From assembly GCA_929200535.1 (NCBI GenBank), contig CAKMZV010000004.1:1-40653 (forward strand): a DNA stretch of 40,653 bases, written 5' to 3'. Of the stretch, positions 9,031-17,595 are shown in pieces. Position 1 is the stretch's first letter; each line of letters begins with the position of its first letter. The position numbers and the translations under genes are program-made. The notes beneath the pieces were generated by a model. The model ran no database searches, was not told where the DNA came from, and worked only from the letters and a program-made list of their open reading frames with translations. The stretch is from an uncultured Gammaproteobacteria bacterium (GTDB lineage Bacteria > Pseudomonadota > Gammaproteobacteria > CAKMZV01).

Positions 9031-10380
9031 TTATAAAATATACTCACTTAAATCTTGATCATCAGCAAGGTGTTGAAGTTTTTCTTCGACCATCTTCACG
9101 GTGATTGTAATAGAAGAGGCTGAGCTATCAGGTGCCTCAAACGAAATATCAGCAAGTAGAGTTTCTAAAATGGTATGTAAACGTCGGGCTCCGATATTTT
9201 CATTTTTTTCATTGACTTGATAGGCAATTTCTGCCAGCTTTGCAATGGCAGATTTTTGCCATTTAATAATCACTCCATCCGCTTCTAAAAGAGCAGAATA
9301 TTGTTTGAGAAGAGAATGCTTTGGTTCCGATAGAATACGTTCAAAATCATCGGTAGTCAGTGAACTTAATTCTACTCGAATAGGTAATCTTCCTTGCAAT
9401 TCAGCAATTAAATCGCTGGGTTTACTTTGGTGAAAAGCACCGCTGGCAATAAATAAAATATGATCGGTATTAACGTTGCCGTATTTTGTTTGTACGCTCG
9501 TTCCTTCAATCAAAGGGAGTAAATCTCGCTGCACGCCTTCTCTGGATACATCGCCTTTGATTTCACCACCACTGCGAGTAATTTTATCAATCTCATCTAA
9601 AAATACAATACCGCCTTGTTCAACACGCTCGATAGTTAATTCACGAACCTCTTCCTCATCAACAAGATTATGGGCTTGTTGAACTTGTAATTCTTGCTTG
9701 GCTTCTTTGACGGTTACTTTTTTTGTTTTCGGTTTTTGATTATTTAAACCCTTTAACATTTCTTGTAAATGATCGCCAATCTCTTCCATTCCTGGGGGTC
9801 CCATAACGTGAAGATTTGCTTGAGTAGAAGTGGCTTTGATAGTGATTTCTTTATCATCTAAATCGCCCCTTCTAAGTTGTTGGCGAATTTTTTCTTTGGT
9901 TTTTGAGGCGGTTTCTTTAGTTTCTTCATCGTTAGAAGAGGTGGATTGAGGGTAGAGAATTTTTAATAGTTCTTCTTCAGCATTTTTTTCTGCTTGAATT
10001 TGTGCATTAACCATCGCTTCAGCGTGGCATTTTTGATAGGCAATCTGCGTGAGATCGCGAATAATGCTATCGACATCTTTGCCAACATAGCCTACTTGGG
10101 TAAATTTAGTCGCCTCAATTTTAACAAATGGCGCATCAATCATTTTCGCCAGTCGTCGAGATATTTCGGTTTTTCCCACGCCAGTTGGTCCAATCATCAA
10201 AATGTTTTTAGGCATAATCTCTTGCTGTAAATCTTTGCGTACTTGCATCCTACGCCAACGGTTACGCAAGGCAATTGCCATCGCCCGCTTAGCATTATTT
10301 TGTCCAATAATATATCCATCAAGAATAGAAACGATATTACGTGGCGTTAAGTCTTGGGCGTTTTGTGTGAAATTACTCAT
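9031..10380 (-). CDS. hslU: ATP-dependent protease ATPase subunit HslU
   Basis: 449 aa; 'NILMIGPTGVGKTEISRRLAKMIDAPFVKIEATKFTQVGYVGKDVDSIIRDL', 'IVFLDEIDKI', C-terminal 'DLSEYIL'. Confidence 0.97.
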   Translation of the reverse strand: MSNFTQNAQDLTPRNIVSILDGYIIGQNNAKRAMAIALRNRWRRMQVRKDLQQEIMPKNILMIGPTGVGKTEISRRLAKMIDAPFVKIEATKFTQVGYVGKDVDSIIRDLTQIAYQKCHAEAMVNAQIQAEKNAEEELLKILYPQSTSSNDEETKETASKTKEKIRQQLRRGDLDDKEITIKATSTQANLHVMGPPGMEEIGDHLQEMLKGLNNQKPKTKKVTVKEAKQELQVQQAHNLVDEEEVRELTIERVEQGGIVFLDEIDKITRSGGEIKGDVSREGVQRDLLPLIEGTSVQTKYGNVNTDHILFIASGAFHQSKPSDLIAELQGRLPIRVELSSLTTDDFERILSEPKHSLLKQYSALLEADGVIIKWQKSAIAKLAEIAYQVNEKNENIGARRLHTILETLLADISFEAPDSSASSITITVKMVEEKLQHLADDQDLSEYIL

Positions 10381-10511
10381 AAAATAATGTTATTGGTGTA
10401 AAAATGACGATTGTTGAAATTGCTGTGCAATAAATTCAATCGTTAATCTATAAGGCTGGTTTATTTTTTTACAATAAGTATTTAAAAAAAAGAGTCTATT
10501 TTATTCAATAA

Positions 10512-11843
10512 TTATTTGCCGATGCAAAATTCTCGAAATATCACTTCAAGTATATCATCTGTGATGATTTTTCCAGTGATGTTTTGCAGGGATTGGTGGG
10601 CGAGTTTGATGGATTCAGCACTGAGTTCGGGTTGTTGTTGTAGGGTAGGTAGGGCTTCGTTAAGGTGGTTTTGGCTTTGGGTGAGAAATTCAACGCTTCG
10701 CCCACGGGCAGAAAATTTGGCTTGGTGGGGTTGGTATTGGACGATTTGTTTGATTTTTTGTTTGAGAAGGTCTATGCCAAGTTGTTGTTCGGCAGAAATT
10801 CGGATGCAGTGGTTTTGTTCGGTGGATAGGTCTTGCGGTGGCAGGTTTTCCAAGTCACATTTATTGATGATGGTAATTTGTGGGGTGGTTTGATTTTCAG
10901 TATAATCTTGCGGTGATTCCGCGGTTGTCATAAAGAGAATAAGGTCGGCAGTTTTTATGGCTTGTTTGGCTCGCCTAATGCCTTCTTGTTCGATTTCATC
11001 TTGGCTTTCTCTTAGTCCTGCGGTGTCAGTAATATTTAGGGTGAGTCCGTCAAGGAGCATTTTTTCATTGAGTAGGTCGCGGGTGGTTCCTGCGGTTGGG
11101 CTAATAATGGCTCGTTGTTCGCCAAGGAGGCAGTTGAGGAGGGTGGATTTGCCTACGTTGGGTTCGCCGATAATGACGATATTAATGCCTTCGGTTAGGG
11201 TTTTTCCTTGGGTAGCTGTGGCGGTGAGGTGTTGGATTTTTTCGATTAGGGAGTTAAGCTCTTGGGTGATGGCTGATTTATCAATAAAATCAATTTCTTC
11301 ATCTGGGAAGTCTAAGGAGAGTTCGATATTGGCTCTGAGTTTGAGCATTTTTTCGGCAAGTTGATTGATTTTTATGGAGAAGGTGCCTTGTAGGCTTTGT
11401 TGAGCAATTTTTAAGGATTGTTCGGATGAGGCGTGGATAAGATCCATAATTGCCTCTGCTTGAGTGAGGTCAATTTTATTGTTGAGAAAAGCTCGTTCGG
11501 AAAATTCTCCGGGTTGGGCAATGCTGGCACCGAGTTGGTAGAGCCGTTTCAGGCATTTTTCGACAATTAAGGGGTTCCCGTGAGTTTGTAGTTCAACGGT
11601 GTCCTCGCCTGTGAATGAGTGAGGTGCTGGGAAAAAAATGATGATTGCGGTATCAATGATTTGTGTGGCGTTGTCATCTTCGTATAGCGTTCTAAAGTTA
11701 GCAGTGCGTGGGGGGAGGGGGTCTTGGGTTAGTTTTTCAGCAATGGATAGGGCTTGTGTGCCACTTAGGCGAATGATGGCGATACCTGCATAGCCAGGAG
11801 GGGTACTTAGGGCTGCGATAGTGGTGTTTTTTTGAACGTCCAA
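10512..11843 (-). CDS. mnmE: tRNA modification GTPase MnmE (TrmE)
   Basis: 443 aa; 'GEPNVGKSTLLNCLLGEQRAIISPTAGTTRD' and C-terminal 'EVIFREFCIGK' (FCIGK). Confidence 0.97.
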   Translation of the reverse strand: MDVQKNTTIAALSTPPGYAGIAIIRLSGTQALSIAEKLTQDPLPPRTANFRTLYEDDNATQIIDTAIIIFFPAPHSFTGEDTVELQTHGNPLIVEKCLKRLYQLGASIAQPGEFSERAFLNNKIDLTQAEAIMDLIHASSEQSLKIAQQSLQGTFSIKINQLAEKMLKLRANIELSLDFPDEEIDFIDKSAITQELNSLIEKIQHLTATATQGKTLTEGINIVIIGEPNVGKSTLLNCLLGEQRAIISPTAGTTRDLLNEKMLLDGLTLNITDTAGLRESQDEIEQEGIRRAKQAIKTADLILFMTTAESPQDYTENQTTPQITIINKCDLENLPPQDLSTEQNHCIRISAEQQLGIDLLKQKIKQIVQYQPHQAKFSARGRSVEFLTQSQNHLNEALPTLQQQPELSAESIKLAHQSLQNITGKIITDDILEVIFREFCIGK

Positions 11844-11884
11844 AGTTTTGTTTAGAGGTTCGTAATTACGAGAGAAGAGGGTGG

Positions 11885-13600
11885 CTATTTACTTGCTTTT
11901 TTTTCTTGCTCTATTTTTTTGGTGATGTACCATTGTTGTGAAATAGAGAGAATATTATTAACAATCCAGTAGAGCACTAAGCCGGCGGGGAAGAAGAGAA
12001 AGAAGACAGTGAAAATAACCGGTAAAAATTGCATTACTTTTTGTTGCATAGGGTCGGCTGGAGGTGGGTTTAGGCGTTGTTGGACGAACATTGTAATACC
12101 CATAATAATTGGCATGACAAAGTAGGGGTCAGCAATGGTGAGGTCTTCTATCCAGAGTATAAAGGGGGCTTGTCGGAGTTCAACGCTTTCGATAAGCACC
12201 CAGTAGAGCGATATAAAAACAGGGATTTGTACAAGTACAGGAAGGCAACCACCCAAAGGGTTTACTTTTTCTTCTTTGTAGAGTTGCATCATTTTTTGGT
12301 TCATTCCTTGTTTGTCATCGCTGTAGCGTTCGCGTAGTTGTTGAATGCGTGGGGCAAGGAGTTTCATTCGTGCCATTGAGCGGTAGCTTTTTTCAGAGAG
12401 CTTGAAGAATAGCAGTTTGATAAGGACAGTGACAAGAATAATGGCAATCGCCCAGTTGCCAAAAAAATCATAGATGTGTTTTAGTACCCAAAAGATAGGT
12501 GCAGCAATAATGTGAAATATACCATAATCCACTGCATAGCTTAGCTCTGGATGAGCGATGACGAGTTCTTCTTGGTTTTTAGGACCGATAAATATTTGGT
12601 CTTGGAATTGATGGTTTTGCTGAGGGGCAATAATTTTTTGTGGGGAAACGGTACCGATGATGTATTGGTTGTTAGATTTTTTTGTGTAAAAATAATTTTC
12701 TTGATCTTTGGGAGGAATGATGATGGAGACAAAATAATGCTGAATCATTGCTAACCAACCGTCTTGGGCAGTGATGGTGGGGGATTCGTTTGCCATTTCA
12801 TCGAAATCAATTTTTTCAAAGCCAGTTTGTTCGCTCCACCATGCAGAGCCTGTGTAGGTGTAGATAAAGGTATCACCATCTTCTGTGGGCTGTGCGCGGC
12901 TTAGTTGTGCGTAGCTCGAGCCTTGCCAAGTTTGATCGCTTTGATTTTCGACTGTTTGGGTGAGTTGAATTTGATGAGAGTTGCGCTTGAAGGTGTAGAT
13001 TTTGGTGATTTTTATGCCGTCTTGTTCCCAAGTAAGTGGAACGGTAAGGGTATCTTGTCCTTCTGCTAAAGTATATTGATTTTGTGGGCTTTTATATTGA
13101 GAATGGTGGTTTGCGGAGATTTGCTCAGAGACTAGTCCACTTTGTAGAGAATATGAGCGATGCCCTGTTTTGAGTAGTGTGGTGAGTACATTTTTTTGCT
13201 GTACGCTAACTGGATATTTTTTTAGTTTAAGTTGTGATAGCGTGCCACCTTTGAGGGAAATTAAAATTTGGAAGTTATCGGTTTCAATATTAATAAATTG
13301 ATTGTCGATAGAGTTGGTTGATTTTTCTATAGAGGGGGAGTCCTTGGAGGGGATGATATCAGGTAAATCAGTGGGTTGCGTGTTTGCTTGAGTGTTGTTA
13401 TTTGCTTGTGTTGGGTTAGGTGAGGGGATGGAAGTGTCGGTATTGTTGTTTGCTGTTTGATTTTGTGTATTGGCACGAATACTTTCAATCGTTATTTTCC
13501 CTGTGCTCACTTGAGATTGAAAATCAACCCATTTATAGCCTAACCAACCTGCTGATGAGATAAGTAGCCCAAGCCATAGCCATTTTATTTGTTGTTCCAT
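11885..13600 (-). CDS. yidC: Membrane protein insertase YidC
   Basis: 571 aa; 'LLFFKLSEKSYRSMARMKLLAPRIQQLRERY', 'EKVNPLGGCLPVLVQIPVFISLYWVL', C-terminal 'LYWIVNNILSISQQWYI'. Confidence 0.97.
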   Translation of the reverse strand: MEQQIKWLWLGLLISSAGWLGYKWVDFQSQVSTGKITIESIRANTQNQTANNNTDTSIPSPNPTQANNNTQANTQPTDLPDIIPSKDSPSIEKSTNSIDNQFINIETDNFQILISLKGGTLSQLKLKKYPVSVQQKNVLTTLLKTGHRSYSLQSGLVSEQISANHHSQYKSPQNQYTLAEGQDTLTVPLTWEQDGIKITKIYTFKRNSHQIQLTQTVENQSDQTWQGSSYAQLSRAQPTEDGDTFIYTYTGSAWWSEQTGFEKIDFDEMANESPTITAQDGWLAMIQHYFVSIIIPPKDQENYFYTKKSNNQYIIGTVSPQKIIAPQQNHQFQDQIFIGPKNQEELVIAHPELSYAVDYGIFHIIAAPIFWVLKHIYDFFGNWAIAIILVTVLIKLLFFKLSEKSYRSMARMKLLAPRIQQLRERYSDDKQGMNQKMMQLYKEEKVNPLGGCLPVLVQIPVFISLYWVLIESVELRQAPFILWIEDLTIADPYFVMPIIMGITMFVQQRLNPPPADPMQQKVMQFLPVIFTVFFLFFPAGLVLYWIVNNILSISQQWYITKKIEQEKKASK

Positions 13601-13606
13601 AATGAG

Positions 13607-13975
13607 TTATTTTTGCTGTTCTTTGTTGATTTGTCGTTGTATATGTTCGAGATCATTAAATAATAGTTTGGCGTCTTGATGCATATACTTTACGCTATTT
13701 TTTTTTGCGATGACTATAATATCAATATTGGTGAATCCTGCTTTATTTTGGCGAAAAAATTCACGGACCATTCTTTTAAGTTTATTCCTCTCCACTGCCA
13801 ATCGCGATATTTTTTTGCTTATCGCTAGACCAATACGAGGATGAGTTAAACTGTTTGAAGCATAAAAGAAAATCCAAAATCTGCCGTATGTTTTTCGGCT
13901 ATTGTTAAAGGTTTTCTTAAATTGGCTTGCGGTTTTTAACCGATGGCTTGAAGGAAGGGTTAGGTTTTCAATAAT
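13607..13975 (-). CDS. rnpA: Ribonuclease P protein component, full frame longer than the tracked 64 aa ORF; probable ATT (non-canonical) start
   Basis: Manual translation upstream of 13801 gives 'IIENLTLPSSHRLKTASQFKKTFNNSRKTYGRFWIFFYASNSLTHPRIGLAISKKISRLAVERNKLKRMVREFFRQNKAGFTNIDIIVIAKK...', containing the RnpA signature; the frame is open up to a TAA inside rpmH with no ATG/GTG/TTG before the conserved N-terminus. Confidence 0.85.
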   Translation of the reverse strand: MIENLTLPSSHRLKTASQFKKTFNNSRKTYGRFWIFFYASNSLTHPRIGLAISKKISRLAVERNKLKRMVREFFRQNKAGFTNIDIIVIAKKNSVKYMHQDAKLLFNDLEHIQRQINKEQQK

Positions 13976-13977
13976 AT

Positions 13978-14112
13978 TTAGGCACTGAGAGTTTTACGTC
14001 CACGGCGACGTCGAGCATTAATGATTTTTCGTCCTGCCTTGGTTGCCATTCTGGAGCGAAACCCGTGGGTTCTTTTGCGTTTTAGATTACTGGGTTGAAA
14101 TGTTCTTTTCAT
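13978..14112 (-). CDS. rpmH: 50S ribosomal protein L34
   Basis: Manual translation: [44 protein letters not shown]; not in the ORF track because it is short. Confidence 0.96.
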   Translation of the reverse strand: MKRTFQPSNLKRKRTHGFRSRMATKAGRKIINARRRRGRKTLSA

Positions 14113-14309
14113 AGTGAATAAATAGTTGTTAAAAACTTCACGTATTGTGCTTTAATTTTTTGTTTTTTTATCTTTTTACAGATAATCCTATTTAATTTTA
14201 ATCTCTTTAGGTGTTTTTTTATCAGTATTGATTTAAATTATTTATGTTTTTTCTTGATTCAAGTGATTAAAAGAAAGGTTTTGTGATACTTTTTTTTCAT
14301 CTTAGGGTT

Positions 14310-14666
14310 TTATTCGCCTAACGGTTTTGATTTATTTGGACGGTAGGTAAAATATAATATTATGCTGAATAAGAAAATTGCTAATAGGTGTGTTAAAGAA
14401 GCAAAAACATTGAACGAAGAAACAAAAGCATTGAAAGAAGAAAAGAGTGTTTTAAAATCGGGCAGAGAATCGGGTAGAGAATTCGCAGCAGACAAAGAAA
14501 CTGCAATCATATTAAATGTAAGCAGGGCATAATACCCTCGTACTAAATTAATAGTGAATTTACTCTCCGATTTCTCATTATTCTTAGAGTATTTTTGTAA
14601 GGCAAAATGAAAAAGAGTAATGACTATGGCGAGTAATACGTAATATTCAGGGTGTGAGTCTAACAT
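14310..14666 (-). CDS. Small hypothetical membrane protein
   Basis: 118 aa with three hydrophobic segments ('YYVLLAIVITLFHFAL', 'YYALLTFNMIAVSLSA', 'LAIFLFSIILYFTY'). Confidence 0.45.
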   Translation of the reverse strand: MLDSHPEYYVLLAIVITLFHFALQKYSKNNEKSESKFTINLVRGYYALLTFNMIAVSLSAANSLPDSLPDFKTLFSSFNAFVSSFNVFASLTHLLAIFLFSIILYFTYRPNKSKPLGE

Positions 14667-14689
14667 GGATGTTTGATGTGTTTTTTAAG

Positions 14690-15262
14690 CTACGCATTTT
14701 TTTGTTGCTTAAAGTCAAGCTCCATATTTTTTACTATGGGATTTTTAAATTGCCATCGTTGCTTTTCATACACACGATACTCTCTCGTGGTAGAGTCCTT
14801 GTCGTGGTATGATTCTATGGCAATCTTTCCATCATCAAAGAGCTTAAAGTGCTGACGTTGTTTTTTTTCATCGCCCCAAGGACCTTGAGATAGAGAAAAT
14901 CGGTTTTTATACGTTTCGCTGAATTCTTTGAGCTCCTCGGTCGGTTCAAGATTAAAATGAAATGAGATAGTATATTGGGGATTGCTTGTTAGCTTGTTTT
15001 CTAATGCTTGAATGATATCCGGATCAGTATAAAAAAACTCTTCGCCGTCATCATAGACCTTCAAGTTTTTTTTGGATTTTTTGAGAAGGGTCAAAAATAA
15101 ATTTTTAGCCTCTTCATTATTGTTTTTTTTTGTGAGTGGGGTTTGGGTGCGAAAAAACAATTCCAAACCCAGTAAGTAAAGTGGAATTAAAAAAAGAACA
15201 AAAAAAACTGCCTTAAAAACTGTCATGACGGTAATTTCAATATCCATGAAGGTTGCTTGCAA
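14690..15262 (-). CDS. Hypothetical membrane-anchored protein, possible degenerate PLD-like half-domain
   Basis: 190 aa; one N-terminal TM ('TVFKAVFFVLFLIPLYLLGLELFF') and soluble C-terminus with 'RQHFKLFDDGKIAIESYHDKDSTTREYRVY' resembling a weak HxKxxxxD-type motif. Confidence 0.45.
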   Translation of the reverse strand: MQATFMDIEITVMTVFKAVFFVLFLIPLYLLGLELFFRTQTPLTKKNNNEEAKNLFLTLLKKSKKNLKVYDDGEEFFYTDPDIIQALENKLTSNPQYTISFHFNLEPTEELKEFSETYKNRFSLSQGPWGDEKKQRQHFKLFDDGKIAIESYHDKDSTTREYRVYEKQRWQFKNPIVKNMELDFKQQKNA

Positions 15263-15476
15263 GTCTACCGTTTAGCTTAAAAAAACCCTAACAAGTAGGT
15301 ACGGTCTATCATAGCAACTATAACTCTACTTAGTAAGCATATAAGACTAGCTCCCATGACAAGTAATTGTAACCTATATATAAGATATAAGCAACAATAA
15401 CTAATATAACCTACTACAGTAAGTATAGTCTGCCTATTTATGTAATGTGTGGTTACATCAATGTTGTTGATGAAAA

Positions 15477-16505
15477 CTAAACAACGTCTAAAATGTTTTT
15501 AAGGCGAACTTCTCCAATAATTGCGTCTCCGTCAGTGACGCCAACAATGGCTTTTTCATCTTTTTTAAGAATTTCTACCATATTACGAATACGACTCGAT
15601 TTGTCGATTAGGCTGGTATAGTTTTTACCCTCTTTTTTAACTGATAGGTGGGGGGTTAATGGTGTCATTGCGGTGCTGGCATTGAGTGCTTGGAATGGGT
15701 TAATATTTTCGGTGAAGTTTTCAATGTAGGCATCAGCAGGGCGCAGGATAATGTCCTCGGGTGTTCCTTGTTGTACTGCTGAACCATCTTTTAGAATAGA
15801 AATCTGATCTCCCAGTTTGACGGCTTCTTCAAGATCATGGGTAATAAATACGATTGTTTTATGTAGTTCTTGCTGGAGTTCAAGTAGTAAATCTTGCATT
15901 TCTGTTCTAATCAGCGGATCAAGGGCAGAGAATGCCTCATCCATTAGAATGACCTCACTATCCGTTGCTAATGCACGAGCTAAGCCAACCCTTTGTTGCA
16001 TACCTCCAGAGAGTTGCGAAGGATGTTGTTTTTCAAACCCAGATAGCCCAACACGATTAATCCAATGTTGTGCTTGTTCGTGTGCAAATTCTTTCTTTTT
16101 TTTCTGTACAGTGAGTCCGTAGGCAACATTGTCTAATATCGTCATATGAGGCATTAGGGCAAATTTTTGGAATACCATACTTATTTTGGTTTGGCGTAAT
16201 TGCTGAATTTGTTGTAGTTTGTATTCCAAAATATTTTCGCCATCAATCAAAACCTCTCCAGAAGTGGGGTCAATGAGTCGGTTAATATGGCGTATAAGAG
16301 TTGATTTCCCTGAGCCGGATAGACCCATAAAGACAAAAATTTCTCCTTGATTAACGCTAAAGCTAACATCGTTAAGCCCTAAGACGTGGTTGTGTTCGCT
16401 GAGTAATTTTTCTTTGCCGATGCCATTATTGACGGCTTCCATCATACTTTCAGGAGCATCTCCAAAAATTTTGTATAAATTTTTAACAATAATTTTTTTT
16501 GACAT
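15477..16505 (-). CDS. proV: Glycine betaine/proline betaine ABC transporter ATP-binding protein
   Basis: Walker A 'GLSGSGKSTLIRHI', signature 'LSGGMQQRVGLARAL', Walker B 'VILMDEAF', C-terminal CBS-like region. Start taken at MSKKIIVKNLYKIFG; the track extends to 16610 into proW. Confidence 0.93.
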   Translation of the reverse strand: MSKKIIVKNLYKIFGDAPESMMEAVNNGIGKEKLLSEHNHVLGLNDVSFSVNQGEIFVFMGLSGSGKSTLIRHINRLIDPTSGEVLIDGENILEYKLQQIQQLRQTKISMVFQKFALMPHMTILDNVAYGLTVQKKKKEFAHEQAQHWINRVGLSGFEKQHPSQLSGGMQQRVGLARALATDSEVILMDEAFSALDPLIRTEMQDLLLELQQELHKTIVFITHDLEEAVKLGDQISILKDGSAVQQGTPEDIILRPADAYIENFTENINPFQALNASTAMTPLTPHLSVKKEGKNYTSLIDKSSRIRNMVEILKKDEKAIVGVTDGDAIIGEVRLKNILDVV

Positions 16506-16509
16506 TTTA

Positions 16510-17490
16510 TTATCCAGTCTTCTTATTTTCTTTGATACTTGAGCTGGTAACTCTATCAATGGCAATAGCAACGAGAACAACTGCCATACCACTGAAAATT
16601 CCTTTTGCAAGATATTGATTAGTCACAGCTTCAAGCACATCCAAGCCTAATCCTCTTACGCCAACCATTGAGGCAATAACCACCATAGCGAGTGACATCA
16701 TAATGGTTTGGTTAATTCCGAGCATAATATTGGGCATCGCAAGTGGGATTTGTACTTGAAATAGTTTTTGCCAACGATTAACCCCAAAGGCATCAGAGGC
16801 TTCAAGAATATCTTTATCAACTTGGTTAATTCCCAATTCAGTAAGTCGAATTACGGGTGCAACGGCATAAAAAATGACCGCAATTGCCCCTGGGATTTTA
16901 CCGACCCCAAAGAGCATAACGACTGGAATTAGGTAAACAAAGCTAGGTAAAGTTTGCAGGATATCAAGTACCGGTGATACAATGCGTTGTACCGTTTTGT
17001 TATAGGTCATAGATATTCCTATTGGAATGCCAACAAGGACGCAGATGAAGGTGCAAATAAATATGAAAGAAATAGTTTGCATTGTTTCATTCCACATTCC
17101 TAATACGCCTATTACAGACATACCAATAGCGACACTAATGGTAAGCACTTTATTGCGTGAAAACCCGTAAGTAACAGCACACAGAATGGCAAGCATCAGC
17201 CACCAAGGGGTGTTGACGAAGAGACCTTCAGTCCATACCAATAACTCTAAAAATGGGTGGAATGTGTTTTCAATAAAGGATCCCCATTCACCTATAAAAG
17301 AATCAAAATTTGTATCAATTGATTTTTGGATGACATTGATTTTTGGAATCTCTGGGCATGCATCATGAAAATCATTAAGTGAGGGAAAGTTGCTTTCTTT
17401 TTTTTCAAGTGAGAAAGATTTAGGGAGGGGGGTATTAGGAGTGCAAGCCTCCTTTAGTCCCAAAGATTCAAAGGTTGATTTAAGAGACAT
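16510..17490 (-). CDS. proW: Glycine betaine ABC transporter permease
   Basis: 326 aa; multiple TM, 'VDKDILEASDAFGVNRWQKLFQVQIPLAMPNIMLGINQTIMMSLAMVVIASMVG' permease EAA loop. Confidence 0.93.
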   Translation of the reverse strand: MSLKSTFESLGLKEACTPNTPLPKSFSLEKKESNFPSLNDFHDACPEIPKINVIQKSIDTNFDSFIGEWGSFIENTFHPFLELLVWTEGLFVNTPWWLMLAILCAVTYGFSRNKVLTISVAIGMSVIGVLGMWNETMQTISFIFICTFICVLVGIPIGISMTYNKTVQRIVSPVLDILQTLPSFVYLIPVVMLFGVGKIPGAIAVIFYAVAPVIRLTELGINQVDKDILEASDAFGVNRWQKLFQVQIPLAMPNIMLGINQTIMMSLAMVVIASMVGVRGLGLDVLEAVTNQYLAKGIFSGMAVVLVAIAIDRVTSSSIKENKKTG

Positions 17491-17528
17491 AGTTCAAAAC
17501 TAACAAGTATGAATATAAAACAAAAAAA

Positions 17529-17569
17529 AGGCGACAAAGCTAAAGTCTTTTGTCGCCTTATTTTTTTTA
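17529..17569. terminator. Rho-independent terminator/attenuator between proX and proW
   Basis: AAGGCGACAAA-GCTAAAGTC-TTTTGTCGCCTT hairpin flanked by A-tract and T-tract; works on either strand. Confidence 0.8.
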
Positions 17570-17595
17570 ATTTTATTTAAATATTGCTACTTAGA

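Noticed and set aside
10516-11364. 125- and 135-aa + strand ORFs opposite mnmE
   Set aside because: Antisense to conserved mnmE; composition of a reversed frame, no independent support.
14113-14309. Possible oriC upstream of rpmH
   Set aside because: AT-rich, but I saw no cluster of DnaA boxes (TTATCCACA-like), and dnaA/dnaN are not adjacent.
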